This document shows positions 1 to 13,200 of a stretch of DNA of 64,000 bases, piece after piece (the first letter of the stretch is position 1; every line of letters starts with the position of its first letter). Both the position numbers and the translations under genes were made by a program. This DNA is from Bryoerythrophyllum caledonicum (lineage: Eukaryota > Streptophyta > Bryopsida > Pottiales > Pottiaceae). The stretch spans positions 13,023,845-13,087,844 of the forward strand of contig OZ020524.1 in assembly GCA_963971425.1 (NCBI GenBank). Reading direction: 5' to 3'. The notes beneath the pieces were generated by a model. The model was not told the origin of the DNA. It was given only the letters and a program-made list of their open reading frames with translations, and did not search any database.

Positions 1-479
1 TGGCCTCTACATGACTAAATCTCCTTCGTGACAAGTTTTTAATTTTGGGCAGGTTTCTAGATTTCAAATACGAAGAAATAACTTTCGAAAATTTTATGTT
101 AGTTTGTCCCTAGGAAGAGATATTTGAATGTATTAATTTTATTTTTTATTTTATTTGTGGTTTCAAATTTAGTACCACCCATAGTAAAAAATGGGGAGCA
201 CGGGCATCTAAAATCCTTTTATAGAATTTTCTATTGACATTGAGGTTTTTCATACTCATCTCAAATATTTTTTTCTTTAAAGATTTCCCAAAAAAATGAT
301 TGTCTTCATTGTAAATTCGCATTTTATTCGAAGTAAAATAATTTCACCATTTTTGGTGCAATGGGCAACAAAACTTCTTCTTTTCCTCAATAAAACTTAC
401 AAATTATTATATTTTTTTCACTTCTTCTTTTGTTCTCCTAAAAGATGTGATGTACACCCTTTTATTGACCAATTGGAAT

Positions 480-1510
480 AAGGATAAGCATTCTAAAAGA
501 TATTTAGTTCACAAGTGATTGTAACGTGAATTGACCATTCTTGAACCTCCACTTGTTGTTGAATTTTATTGAGGATACTACACCCCTCTTTTACCTCTAG
601 AAATTGGTGTGTTGGGTATGAACATGATGCTTAACTTTTAAGACAATGGTAAAAGATTTGGAACTTCTGTACTTTAAACATTACATAGAAAGTGAAGTCA
701 AAGTCTACGAACCCGGGAAGAAAACTCAACCATTGTTTTCACGTTAGACACTATAATCTATCGATTCGTGCGGTAGATTGCAACTAATACAGTATGGCGT
801 GTTCATATATTTGGTTCCTATCGACCGCACGGATAGGTTTATCATGGTGTTTACAATCCAAACAACAACTCATTCTCTTCCTTGCATTGATCCATATTCA
901 TGAGACACTGAGACTTTGACAACACTTCGTATCATATTTATGTAATATGCAAGGTCTAAATATTTTACCCTTGTTTGAAACTCTATAGGAACATGGCCAA
1001 TTTAGCTAAAAAATAAGTCCAAAACCGTCACATCGAAAAAGAGGCATAGCAATCACATTTTTCAAGTGATCTTTATATTTTAAACCGTAAGATTCTAAAG
1101 TAGACTTCTATATGAACACACCATGCTCTTATGGTTGCAATCCACCACATGGATTGATAGATTACAGTGTGTAAAGTAAAAAAAAATGTTCATTTTCTTC
1201 CATCGTTGACTGGTATTCTAGACTTTGACTTTGCTTTTTATAAACTTGTTCCAATCCAAAAGTTTGTAATTTTATATTGTTCTGTGAAGCATGATGTTAA
1301 TTCCATATACACCAATTTGTAGAGGTAAGAAACGGGAGTAGCATATTCAAACAAATTTGTGCAAGGAGTGGAGGTTCAAACATGGCCAATTCACATTTCA
1401 CTTTCTTGTGCACCCGGCATCTTTTAGAATGTTTATCCAAACAATAAATGAGAAGGTATATAACACATCTTGTACAAGAGAAAATAAGATGTGACAAATT
1501 TAATAAGGTG
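480..1510. repeat. Large imperfect inverted repeat (foldback)
   Basis: The arm from about 480 to 1000 (+) is matched in reverse complement by about 1120-1460. Both carry the same order of landmarks: 'ggataarcattctaaaaga', 'gaacctccact', 'ttacctcta.aaattggtgt' and 'gtcaaagtcta'. By eye the arms are roughly 75-80% alike. A third, direct copy lies at about 2820-3010. This is the layout of a foldback or MITE-like non-autonomous element. No TSD was found, so its ends are approximate. Confidence 0.5.
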
Positions 1511-2119
1511 TACATTTATAATTGTCCCTCTCTCTCTTTGGTTCTCTTCTCCTTCAAGTTTACTTGAGAGTTTAATTTTTATTTGGTTGTCCCTCTCTTC
1601 CTTTTGTCTTTTAAAAATAAAATAGGGATGTTCCTTCCCAAACTTATACCTTCTAAATTACTTAATATCTAAATCAAAAATTGTCCCTGAAGCCTAAACC
1701 CTCTTCTTTCCCTTCTAATTTACTGAAGACTTCATTTATTATTGTCCATCTCTCGTTCTTGCCTCCATTTTTTTTTGTTTTTTGAAGAACCTTCTATATT
1801 TTTATTTATAATTTTTTGCATTCTTCTCCACTCCTTCCAATAACAAAAAGGTGGAATTATTTTGCCTTGGATCCTCTTCTTCTAATTTAACTAGGATCTT
1901 CTTGAACGATTATCCATCTCTCTCGTCTCCACTCACTCCATCTAAATTAAATGAGATCTACATTTATAAATGTCCCTCTCTCTCTCCCTCCCTTCTCTTT
2001 CCGTTTTAGTTCAGATCTGGAATTTTGTAGATTGTCACTCTCTTCCTTTTATCTTCTTCATTTATTTATTAGTTTTGTATTTCTTTGGTTTCTTTCAATT
2101 CCTCCCGACTCCTTTAACC

Positions 2120-2156
2120 CCTTATGGTCTAAGCAATATTAGCTTAGACCATAAGG
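2120..2156. repeat. Perfect 15-bp hairpin
   Basis: CCTTATGGTCTAAGC at 2120-2134 is followed by a 7-nt AT loop and its exact reverse complement at 2142-2156. No gene is adjacent, so a transcription role is unsupported; it may be the remains of a small foldback element. Confidence 0.7.
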
Positions 2157-3145
2157 CAACTCTCCCACGAAGTTGAAAAAGCTTCTCCCTAGCTAATATA
2201 TTTCAAATATATTTGTGTTATTTGATGTCTCTCTTATATTTTGGTTTCCTTAGAGTATGTAGCTCTATTATCTTACGATATATAGCTCCATCTTAACTCC
2301 TAGAGGATCAAGTGTCAAAAGTGGGTTTTTTGAGAGTTTGGTGAGGTTCCTATGGTGTGAATTTCCAACATTCTTCTTTGAAATTTTTACTATAGAAAGG
2401 CATTACCGATGCCTTAGTGGGAAAACAAGTTTTTCTTAAATTGGACATTTGATGAAAAAGTTATAGGGTTTTGAATTTCCAATGGGGAGAGCGGGTAGCT
2501 CGGGCACGTCTAAAAAGTTAATCTACGACACTCTACTGAAAGTGAGATTTTTAATACTCGCAAGTAATATTGCTTCCCTTGATATTGTAAAAAAACAAGT
2601 CTTGTCTTTATTGAAAAATAGCATACCAACCCAAGTCAGACATTTTCATACATTGTCACTCATTGTTGGGCAAGGTACGAAATAAAAATTCTTCTTTTCC
2701 AGATAAAATGTAGATATCTTTATAATTTTCACGTTTTATTTTTTCCACAACAACATCTGGTGTAAGTCTTCCTATTGACCCTTTCAGATTATCAATCAAA
2801 AACATATTTATCTTACAAAAAACTAAAGTGTGAATTAGCAAATTTTGAACCTCCACTACTTGCACATTTGTTTTGAATATGCTACACTCCTCCTTTACCT
2901 CTAAAAATTGGTGTATCGGGAACTATCATTATGTATAACAAGATGGTAATGGATTTAGACCTTGTGTAGTGCAAAAATTTGACAACAAGTGAAGTCAAAG
3001 ACTGGTGATCCATTGAGTGGAGGTAAGAAATGGCTATCTAGTCGATCCAGTCGATCTGGGAAGTGATTCGAGGGAATGGGCCGAAATACATGAAGTAGTG
3101 GGAGTGGCTTATGATTTGAAGAACGAGGCCTAAACTCTTGTAGCA

Positions 3146-5154
3146 ATGGCTCCTTTTCTTCTAAAAATGGCTCATGTGCTACGAGGCGCTATTGGCTTCG
3201 ACACATTGGCTTCCTCTATAACGCCAATGTTACCAGAAAGGGTCGCGCTAACTCAGAAAGTGATAGATTTGGAGAACGAGGCCAAAAAAAATGAAGCTCT
3301 CACTAGACACCTTAAATAGGAATTGGAAGGGAACAAGCGGGAGCTGGAGGCCAGTGACAGACTCCTTAACAAGATGTCAGAGAAGATGAATGCACAGATT
3401 CATGAGGTGAATGTGGTGGTCATTGAGGACATCGCCGGAACTTCGGATGACCTCTCTCTTTCCAAGTTTGTAGGGAACAATGTAGAGAATGCCACACCGG
3501 TCAAATCTAGCAGAACCGTCAAGCCTTCTTCTGTTCAATTGGCAGTACCAGCTGTGAGTAGCCAAGTACGGCCAGAAGCATCTAAAAAAGGGAAGGCTAT
3601 AATGGAATGTGAGGGGGAGATGGAATCGATGTCACAAAAGTTGGAGGTGGCAAATAAGAAGAGGGACGAAGCACGAGCGGAACTGGAGACAATGCGGAGG
3701 ACATTGAGATCGGTGGACGACACACCATGCAACGAGAACACAATGCCTTGGTTGGATTGGGTTCATCGCCTTCAGGACAGGGAGACCATGGTCTCGAAAG
3801 CACAACATGATCTCAAGAAATTTGCCGCCGAATCACAAGAATCATGTGAACTCGTGGATACTTTATTGGAGCGATTCAAGAAATTCGTTGGACAACGTGG
3901 ATATGAGCCCACAAAGGTTACTATTTGGAATAATGTACCGGAGATGATGGATCACACAAATTATCATCGGAAGAGAAAGAGCCATGGTAATGACTGGGTT
4001 TTAGAAGTGGAGGAAGGATGGGTGCCCTATAATATCTTCTCATCACATTTTGTAGAATTGGAGCGAAGAGTAATCCATACTTGCGACCCTGTCTCAGCAT
4101 TCCTCACTGACAAATGCAGCTTGTGCCAAGATCATTTCGGTCCGGAGGGAGCGGCTACGTTGGGCCAATGTAGCCATAACGTTCATATTACTTGTATTTC
4201 CGCAAGTTCCATGATACAATCGGCGTGTCCTATTTGTCGCTCTCCAATTAGCACAAGATTCTACGAAGTGATGGGGATACGAGATGTTATGCCACCAGTG
4301 CACGAGTTCAACCAAAGGAATCTCCCCTTGGATCAACTTCCGAAAAAATCCCAGAACTATCATGACTGGGAAAAACAACTTATGTGGAATAATGAGTTTT
4401 CTTGTCACCAGCTATACGAGGAGTATGGAATGGAAATTGATCCATTCTTTTGGATGACACAAGACTATGAGGTGGAGATACGGGCGTGAGAGATTGAAGA
4501 TGGCGAGCAACAAGAGTTGTTTTGCCGCAACTTTGGGGGGCATTGGAGCGCTCAGCATAAGCGTTTCTTTCGATTTCCTCCAAAGAGAGCTGAGAAGAGA
4601 GAAGATGGACCAATGGTGTGTGGCATGAGATAAACGATGGCATTTAGCTAGAAGATGAGTATAAGAAATACAATTGTACTTTGGTGGGAAGAGCCCTCGT
4701 CCTTGCAAAGTTGGAAGAGGCCGCAAAGCTACGGAGTTCAACGGAAGAGGATTCTTTTAAAGACGTAGATTGTTCTTATTGGGATGCGGTGCAAACATTT
4801 GATTGGAGGATTGAGGACATCATTGGCTATTGGCGGAACGTGCTACAGAAACTCAAAGGTGAATTATTGGTGTAATTCCAAGAGAATGACGCTTTTGTGA
4901 ACAAGGTGGTGGAACGAATAAAAAAGGCCATGGAAATCTTTGCGGCGAAGAAGGTGGATCCTGGCGGGAAGCGGAAGAGGGATGATGGCAATGACAGCGA
5001 CGATAGTTGGTGGTCGGAGATGCATAGGGAAATTGCAGCTGTGGATCGAGAGTACGAAGAGGGGGGGAAGATTGTCAGGCCAAGCCAGAGACCGCGGACT
5101 CGTAGTAGCACTCGAACGGATCATACGGACAAGCCTTCTTCTTCAAGGCAATAG
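3146..5154 (+). pseudogene. Decayed RING-H2 / coiled-coil protein gene
   Basis: The frame opens at ATG 3146 and runs with one in-frame TAG (3317-3319) into a 388-codon open stretch ending at TGA 4487-4489. A frame change near 4500-4600 then leads into a further related stretch to 5154, again broken by one TAA (4873-4875). The protein starts with a charged coiled coil and has a RING-H2 zinc finger in the middle: CSLC, then CSHNVHITC, then CPIC (translated from about 4115-4245), giving C-x2-C...C-x-H-x2-H-x2-C...C-x2-C. A basic, Arg/Ser-rich tail (KRKRDD, RPRTRSS) follows. RING-H2 proteins are usually E3 ubiquitin ligases. The stops are the kind C-to-T changes at CAG, CGA and CAA would give. 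The gene converges on the hAT gene, so it could be that element's second gene or an old host gene. I do not recognise the family outside the RING. Confidence 0.6.
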
Positions 5155-5753
5155 AATGGAGTAGATAAATGTTAACCTTAGCGTAGTTGTTGTTTAAGGA
5201 ATGGTGTGGCAAGAAGTTGCAAGCATGCCGTGGTGGAGCATACTTTTTGAAATAAAGGTTTACAATTTGTAAGATATATTGTTATCTTGTTAATTCTTCA
5301 ATTGTATGTGGATGTTAGAAATGTTGTGGTGCATTAGGTGAATGCAAAGCAGTGAAATTAATAGAAGTTTATAAACTCGAAGTACATTCTGTACACAACA
5401 AGAATGTCATGTTTAAGTCATTTCGTATGGGATGACTAAATCCATATACAAAATACAAGACAATAGAATAGCAAAAGAGATGGATGTAGAACTTGTGCAT
5501 ATACGAAAAAACTTTATTGATATTCGGAATAAATCCAAAAATCAATTGAGACAATAGAAGCTTACAATGCATACGCAGAACGACTATAAAGTACCCTAAA
5601 CTTGAACTACGCTATTTACAATAAAAATAAGTGCGGTGAACGCATACTACGTAAATGGGCCAAATTTTCCTACTCATTCACGTCGGTAGGAAGTTCGTAA
5701 TCGATGTCTCCTTTGATTTCAGCTCCAGTAGATCCCAAAGAATCGTCTTCATG
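5155..5753. other. Gap between convergent genes
   Basis: AT-rich sequence between the ends of the RING gene (+) and the hAT gene (-). I searched it for a left hAT terminus resembling CAGGGTTGTCA and found none. No other feature was seen. Confidence 0.5.
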
Positions 5754-6876
5754 TTACGTGGTGGCTTCTTGTTTGATTCTCCGTTTGATCAACAATGTTT
5801 GAATGATTTTGAATCTCTTGCAAGTTCCAATGACATTGATGGGATTACTAGGTCGTGTGCAAAGAAATGGATGTATGGGAGCTTTACGTTTCTTCGTGTC
5901 GTTTGTAGGCCGCCTAGGTTGTAACCCTAAACCTCCATGAACCTCGCAGTGATGTATGAAGAGCTTAGACAGAGGTACATCGCCATCACTAGGTATGCCA
6001 TCGGATTGGCGTTGCGGCATTTGGGGTCGCACATGTTTTGAAATGGACACCAAACCGTGGGAGGATTTCAAATTGGTTGTAGTGACCGTTGTAAGAGAGG
6101 TTGCAAATAGAGACCGCGACGCGCGACCATGCAAGGGCGGTTGATCCTTAGAGGAGGATGCCTTCTTCTCTGTGACGTGAATGGGACTCCTTGAACCGCC
6201 GTAAGTACCGCCCTCCACAGTTTTCTCCCTAAGAACAACCATGTCGTCTAGGAATGGCTCTTTTGTTGTTTGCTCGGGGTTCTCCGCAAGTGCGAGACCG
6301 TGGTGCTTGCCTTCCTCAACACTCTTCACTGAGAGCCCTTGCGTTTTTTGCCCGTGTAGTGTCGTTGCACGTGAGGATGATAAATCTTCTCCTCCCTTGT
6401 CCTTCGTGTCTTCCGGAAACGGAGTTGGTCCAAGTCGAAGGATATTATTGCTATTGACCATGCCGTCTCTATTCAGGTACCGCGCTATGGGCAACAAGTC
6501 ATCTTCTTTCTCTGCAAGAACGTCATCATTGACAAAATCATACTCGGTGAATGGGGCGTCGTGAGTATGATCCATACGTTGAGAAGGGCTGCTGTCAATG
6601 TCATTGTCTAGATGCTCTGCATCGTAATTGGCAAGGACACCGGTGCTTGAATCGTGAGAGTATTCCCGGTCATTTGACTCATGTGGTTGTGGATCCTCTA
6701 AATCCAAGTTCTCCGCGTACTACCTCTTCTCATCCGTCAACTTTGCATTCGCAAGCAACTTCGAATTCGTATACACAAAGACCAAGTCATGAGCCCTTCC
6801 CGGTAGTAACCGATTCCGTTTCTTGTCATGGACGAAACAGTAGCTACTCCAATTGCGTTCGCAAGAAGATGTCGTG
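5754..6876 (-). pseudogene. hAT transposase-like gene, C-terminal half
   Basis: Reading the minus strand from 6876 gives the hAT C-terminal dimerisation signature (SSCERNWSSYCFVHDKKRN, then RLLPGRAHDLVFVYTN). A TAG at 6720-6722 interrupts the frame, which then stays open for more than 300 codons to TAA at 5754 as a Ser/Thr-rich, acidic tail that turns basic near its end. The N-terminal half of the same gene lies 50 kb away at 57308-58802. The two fit at a CATCTTCTT / TCTTCTTGC junction, where a retrotransposon inserted. The family are DDE cut-and-paste transposases or their domesticated DUF659 relatives. The tail is unusually long for hAT, so it could be a fusion or a host-adapted form. Confidence 0.75.
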
Positions 6877-7058
6877 CACCACCACATCGTGCCAAGAAAA
6901 CATCGTGCTAATCAGGTGAGAGCGCACAGTCAGAGACAACTCGAGAGTAACGGTGACATAACCACCACCGTTACCTCTATAAAACAACAAAACAATACAC
7001 ACTTATATACTATGAGCAATCCAGACTTAGGGAAAAGAAATAAATGACCCATAACCTC

Positions 7059-7068
7059 GTACACCAAG
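7059..7068. other. Paralogous empty site for the outer MULE
   Basis: GTACACCAAG occurs here once, followed directly by 'aagtagtaagcgg'. The same sequence at 20161-20170 is split by the outer MULE, which resumes at 43916 with GTACACCAAG and 'aagtagtaagcgg'. This copy in the chimeric LTR therefore shows the pre-insertion state and confirms the MULE boundaries. Confidence 0.85.
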
Positions 7069-7170
7069 AAGTAGTAAGCGGTCTAAAAGTATCCCATTAC
7101 TAATAAACAAGTAGAAAATACTCATAAACTACACATAGTCAAGTCAATGCCATTCTTAAAGAATGATCGC

Positions 7171-9587
7171 TGTAAGGCCAAAAATAGACCCCCTAAGAGA
7201 ATCAATTTTTAAACCTACAAGGTCCTAATGTTACACCACTTAACATTCCTGATGCTTATCTGTATATTCTAATTTACTGGGGCTGGATCCTTGGTTATGT
7301 CTATTTATATATTTAGAGTTTAATAATACTATTATTTTAACCCAGTCATGTGGACTCGATTGACCCTTCCTTGGAACTTAAACACTTAACTCCGGATAAA
7401 TTAATTAGGTGTAGGTAATTATTTACTTAATTGTTATCTAATCGTTACGGTTATTGATTATCATGATTATTACTATTATTTTTATTTATATATATATATA
7501 TATATTTTATTTTTTATTTATTTTATTTTATTTTATTTTTTGGTTAATTTTTCGAGTTTAGGTCGGCTGATCAGGCCTGATCCAGATCCCGTTTTGTGGC
7601 AGCAACTTCAACAGCACTTATCTCTTGACTCGAGACTCCGAATCCAAAAAAAATTCCTCTCACAGTGATCAGCAACTCATTTCCAACTTGAATGAACCAT
7701 TTAAAACCGAATTCAGCAGGCCGAGGACATAGAAACCACCATCACAAGCAATTTCCATGCACCAACGATCTCAACACATCATTATGAACCAAGACGAACT
7801 TATGCATACAGGACGGAGTCAATGGGCTGCGAACTGGTTCAGTTCTGAAGGAACTTGTGGCCAGATACCTAATTCTGGCAAAAATTCGCCAGCGCTTCCG
7901 CATGAGATTCGGCCACCGGAATTTTAACACCTATTCCTCGCAGCTCTCCAGCACCTTCTCTCCAGCTAGCACCGCGCGCGCCGGCTCTTGTTCTCTCGCA
8001 CAACAGCTCCAGCTCCCCAGACCTCGCGTGCAGCTCCACGACAACCGAGTGACGACCTCCAGCAATTCGCACCAGACTCACATTCACACGCCACCTCCTA
8101 CTTCGCGCACGCAGGTGCGTACTCTCCGCGGCACTCCATCACCGAATTTCAGTTCACCAGCTCACCCTTCACAGATCGCGCGCACAGACGCGCACCACCA
8201 AAACAGAGTCTTCCAAGAGAAAACAGCTCCCCGCTCGCAGGAGCTTCTCGCTCACGCACGCCGATCCACCTCCTCGCGCAGGTACACCCTCCAGCTCGCG
8301 CAGGAGCCTCTCACACCGGAGCGCTTCAGCTTCCAGAAAAAAACGAAGAGCGAGACCTCGCGCGCACACACGCCCTCCGGCTCCAGGAGCGCTCGCACCC
8401 ACCAACACGGAGACACCTCCTCGCGCGCAGCCGGTGCGCTCACCACCAAAACCGGAAGAGCCTCTCCTCCAGCTCGCAGGAGCTTCCTCCAGCTCGCGTA
8501 GGAGCCTCTTCTCCAAAAAAAAAACGCAGAGAGGCCAGCTCTCCCTCGCGCCCAGGGCGCACACCCACCAACCACAAAAAAAAAACAAACCCAACCCAAA
8601 AAAACGAGAGCTCCAGCCCTCCCTCTTGCTCGCAGGAACTCCTCCTCGCTCCTCAAAAAACGGCCCCCGGAAATCCAGAGAACTCCAACTCTCTCGCCAG
8701 CGACTCAGCCTGGCTGGTCCTCCTTTCTCCCTTTTTTTTCTTTTTCTTTTGGTCTTTCTCGTTTTTCTTCCCCGACAAGACTGGCTTAGTTTAAATGAGG
8801 CAACCCATGACCTCTCACAGAAGTGCAGGATTGGCTACTTACAGCCGTTTTTGCATGTTTTTAGTTTATTACTAGCATTAACTCGCCGCTTTGCTCCTGA
8901 CAAGCCTCCCTAAAATTAATTCCATGGTGGCAAGAATTGTCATGTGGCATGTGCATGGGGAAGCACGCCCAACCACCTTCTTTTCTTTTCTTCCTCCTTT
9001 TTTTTTTTCTTTTCCTTTTGATCTTCTAAAGACTATTACCCTAGATCTACTACTATCTACTGATGATTTGCAATTTACTTATAACTTAAAAAACTAACCA
9101 CACAGCTGGACTCCCAGCACCCTAATTAGTCTACCTAAATTTCCCTAGCATTTTTGGAGTTCAATAAGTATTTTTCCCGAACGGTCAACCGCCGATCCAC
9201 TAGTCAAACCCTAGAAATAAATAGCAATTCAACTCGGAAAATTCTAGAAATTTTACCACTACTTCTACCTGCTAGGAGACACTCTCTCAATTTTTTCCAT
9301 AATTTTTGTCCCATTTCTCAATTTTTAGTCATTTTCCAAGGACCTTTCTTTCCCTTTTTTATCTTTCTCTTCATTCCCACTCCACTTCCACTACACTTTC
9401 AAGCATATTAGTAGGGAGGAGGAAAAAATAGGGAACTTAGTGTCCCATCATGGCACTAGGCCTATTAATCTAGGACTTTGACTCTAATAGGTGGATTGAC
9501 TACTACTTTAACTAAAATTGGGTCAATACTATCAAAAACTCGAAAAAACAAAGAAAAAAGAGTGAGGGCCCACTTTGGCCACTCACA
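7171..9587 (-). repeat. 3' LTR of the young Gypsy
   Basis: 2417 bp, TG...CA, and equal in length to the copy at 17247-19663. An AT-rich block with (TA)n is followed by a GC-rich Ser/Pro/Arg-coding-like block (about 7950-8700) and long T runs. The open frames in the GC-rich part are duplicated in both LTRs and have no homology I recognise. I saw no clear polypurine tract beside 9588. Confidence 0.92.
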
Positions 9588-10222
9588 CATGGCGACCATC
9601 TGGGCCGACTCGTGAGAGGAGAGTGGACCTAGACCTCTTGCTCACTACGGCACACGGTAATGAGAAAAAATAAAGAGATGTAGAAAGACAATTATGGAAT
9701 TTGGAAGAAAACTAGGAAGTTAGACATAAGGGATGGGATTGAAGAAAAGCTAGGAAATTTCAATAGAGAAGGGGGAAAAAATGAGAGAAAAATAGGGAAA
9801 ATAGAGACGGCATTCGACTAGAAAGAATTGAAAGATTAGCAGAATGGATGCACGTCCCAATTTTTGAGTTAAACCCATTCGCCCTGGACGGACCCAGGTT
9901 GAATCTACAGCCAAAAAAGATTTCAAAACCGCCTTCCGCCTTCATCGGAGTGAACTTGGACTACAGAGAGATAGAAGTTCCAATCTCTTTGGAAGGTAAG
10001 GAAAGCAAGGAGAAAAATATATTTTTGATAGTAATTTGGGAGAAAAGAAAACACTTGTCTCTAGTGTAGTGATGAGACTAGTATGGTTGACCCATGGAGA
10101 AGACATGATCGGCTGCAACTAGTGGTCAAAAGGCACTAGTTGAATCAGAAGGGTCATGTCCTCCCCGTTGTGAGGCCAATTGTCACGAAGTGAGGTGGGC
10201 TAGTGATAATGAATCCACTCTA
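9588..10222 (-). other. 3' untranslated region of the young Gypsy
   Basis: The 635 bp between the polyprotein stop and the 3' LTR. It is AT-rich with no open frame of note. A short motif reading ACGGGGAGGACATGACCC on the minus strand (about 10150) lies just downstream of the coding region; it is G/A-rich at first but too far from the LTR to be the polypurine tract. Confidence 0.6.
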
Positions 10223-13200
10223 TCATGTCCGGTATTCCTTGCAACGACTCCCAGCCGTGCGTGTTGGAAATGATTCACCATTCAGGGTTTCGAGTTGGAC
10301 CGAGTTGTTGGGAAATACCTTGGTAACGAGATAGGGGCCCAACCACAACGCATCAAACTTCCCAGGGAATTCTAGCCTTCTCGCATCTTGAAGCAAAACC
10401 AACATCCTTGGCAACAATGTCCGCTTCTTGTGGCGTTTATCAAACGCAATTTTTCGGCGCCTCTGGACAACCTCAATGTGTTGTGCGCTCAGTCTACGAT
10501 CCTCATCCAATTTCTCCAACCGTTCCAATCGATGGATCAAAGACTGTTTGGTGGTCAATCGAGTGTCTATCGCTATTCGAAGTGATGGCACTTCAAACTC
10601 TATGGGAAGTACAGCCTCTACACCATAGACTAATGAAAACGGAGTGGCTTGGGTGGTCACCTTGTACGTTGTTCGGTAAGCCCACAATGCAGCGGGGAGT
10701 TTAACATCCCAATCTCTCTTCGAGTCTACGACCGTTTTCCTCAGGATCGTGGCTAAGGTTTGATTGACCCTCTCAGTGTGCCCGTTTGTCTGAGGGTGAT
10801 AGGGTGTAGTTTTACGGTGGTCAATTTGGAACCGATCGGTCAAGTCCTCAAACACCTCATTGAGGAAATGTTTGCCTCGATCACTAATGAGGATTTTAGG
10901 GCATCCAAACCGGGTTATCACTTGCTCAAACAAAAACGTAGCAGCACTCTTGGCATCATTTGATTTTACCGCTTTGGCTTCTGCCCATTTGGTGAGATAC
11001 TCTGTCGCTACCACTATGTGCTTCATCCCTCTACTCGAATGGGGATGAATTTCTCCGATGTAATCTACTCCCCACTTCTCGAATGGGACGAGGGGAAGAG
11101 AGACCTGAAGTGGCAGCTCTATGCGTAGATCATTTCTAGCATAACGTTGACAAGCATCACAACGTCGAGTGTAACCGTGGGCATCCCGAAACATGGAAGG
11201 CCAATAGTAACCAGCGCGTAAGGCCTTCTGGCCTGTCAAGGTACCAGAAAAATGCCCCCCGCATGCACTATCATGACAAGAAGCCAAAATAGCCGGAATC
11301 TCCATGGCTTCTACACACCTCCGCAAAATGCCATCAATGCCTCGGCGATAGAGACGGCCACCTACAAGGGCGAAGTGGCGGCTATTAATGCGCACCTTCC
11401 GACGATCGTTTTTCCCCAAGTTGTCCGGCATTTGTTGGGTTCTGAGGAACTCCGCAATGTTCTGGTACCAAATAGGAGAAGAAGAGACCAGGAAGAGGTT
11501 CTCATCTACCAAGCTATCATCGATGGGCGTGGTAATTGGATCTCCAGATAGTCTAGATAGGTGATCCGCTTGCAAGTGTTTCCTACCCGGTTTGTATTGC
11601 ACGGTATAATCAAACTCCTCCAAGAGGAGTACCCATCGAGCAATCCTACCGCTAAGGTCGGCTTTGTTCACCAAGTATTTGATGGCCATGTGGTCTACGA
11701 AGAAGACCACCCGATTTAGCAATAGATAGTGGCGAAATTTCTTCAAAGAGAACACCATGGCTAGACATTCTCGTTCCGTGGTGGTGTAATTTTTTTCTGC
11801 CGGGTTTAACTGGCGACTAGCAAAGGCCACGGGGTAGTCCTTCTCCTTCTCTCCAGTTGGTTGGCATAATGCACTCCCTACCGCTATAGAGGAGGCATCG
11901 CAATAAACATGAAAGGGCAAGTTCCAGTTTGGAGGTTTTAACACTGGAAAGGTGCTAAGCTTGGTCTTAAGGATATCAAATGCCCCTTGGCACTCTGGAG
12001 TCCATTCAAACTTTACTGCCTTTTGCTGCAACCGATTAATGGGTAATGAAATTGTCGCATAGTCGGGAATTAATTCCCGATACCATCCCATGTGACCAAG
12101 AGTCCTTTGGACTCCTTTAACATCTGTGGGTGGAGGCAGTTCAACTATCACCTTGACCTTCTCCGGATCTGGTTCCCTACCATGTTTGGAGACCACATAA
12201 CCCAACAAGACACCCCTCTCAACGGCTAAAAAGATCTTGTCTGGATTAAGGGCGATGCCCGTCCTTCTACACCGCTCGAAGCTTCCTCGAACACATGCCA
12301 AATGTTCCTCAATTGATGATTGGGTACTAAAATCATCTATAAACACTGTCATAGATGTGTGTAGGAGATCAGAGAAGGCATGGGTCATAGCCCGCTGGAA
12401 GGCGGATGGTGCATTACACAATCCAAATGGCATGACTACATAGATAAAGGTGCCCCAAGGAGTGGTAAAGGCTGTTTTGTGGTAGTCATCGGGGTGTATG
12501 GATATTTGGTTATAACCAGAATAACCATCCATGAAGGTGTAAAGTTCATGACCAGCCACTTCTTCCAAAATGGTGTTAATGAAAGGAAGAGGGAAGTGGT
12601 CCTTTTGCGTGGCTTGGTCAAGTTTGCGATAGTCTATGCAAACTCTCAACTTCCCATTTTTCTTCTTGACTAGCACCATGGGGGAAACCCAGTCGGTAAT
12701 CTCTACTGGGCGGATAAATCCAGCTTGAAGGAGTTTTTCCAACTCCATTTTAACTATAAGTTGGAGTTGTGGATTCATTCGTCGCTCCTTTTGGTGAATG
12801 GCCACTGAGCCTGGAGTTAAGGGAATTCGATGTTGCACCACTTCTGGAGGGATGCCTTTGAGTTCTCTATAAGACCATGCGAACACATCGCGATACTCCA
12901 TGACTAGGGCTCTAAAGGGCTCTAATCCTTCCCTTGTGAGTTGGCTCCCAACCTTTATCATTCGCGGCCCTTCTCCCTCAAACGATACATCTATCTCTTG
13001 CCAATCTTTTGGACTCGCATGAGGTTGTTCCGTTGGTCCCTTGTACCAGTCATGGGGGATTGGTGGATAGATGGATAGATCACTTCCCACTTGTATTCCT
13101 GATGAAGTGGATTTGAAGTGCAACGGAGAAATGAGGGCTTCTTCATCCAAGATAGGATCTACATTGGACAATTGTGTGCCATCTAAGGTGACACCACAAA

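Larger units (their letters stand above)
1..3140. other. AT-rich non-coding repeat region
   Basis: I see no convincing gene here. The stretch is AT-rich, with long pyrimidine-rich blocks at about 1520-2060 that restart several times with 'attgtcc(c/a)tctctc', a degenerate repeat. It also contains three diverged copies of one repeat, listed separately, and a short perfect hairpin. The short open frames in it look like chance. Confidence 0.6.

Noticed and set aside
7857..8913. Several overlapping long open frames (Pro/Arg/Ser-rich) and the identical set at 17933-18989
   Set aside because: They lie in the GC-rich part of the two LTRs, overlap each other on both strands and have no recognisable domain; low stop density in GC-rich DNA explains them.
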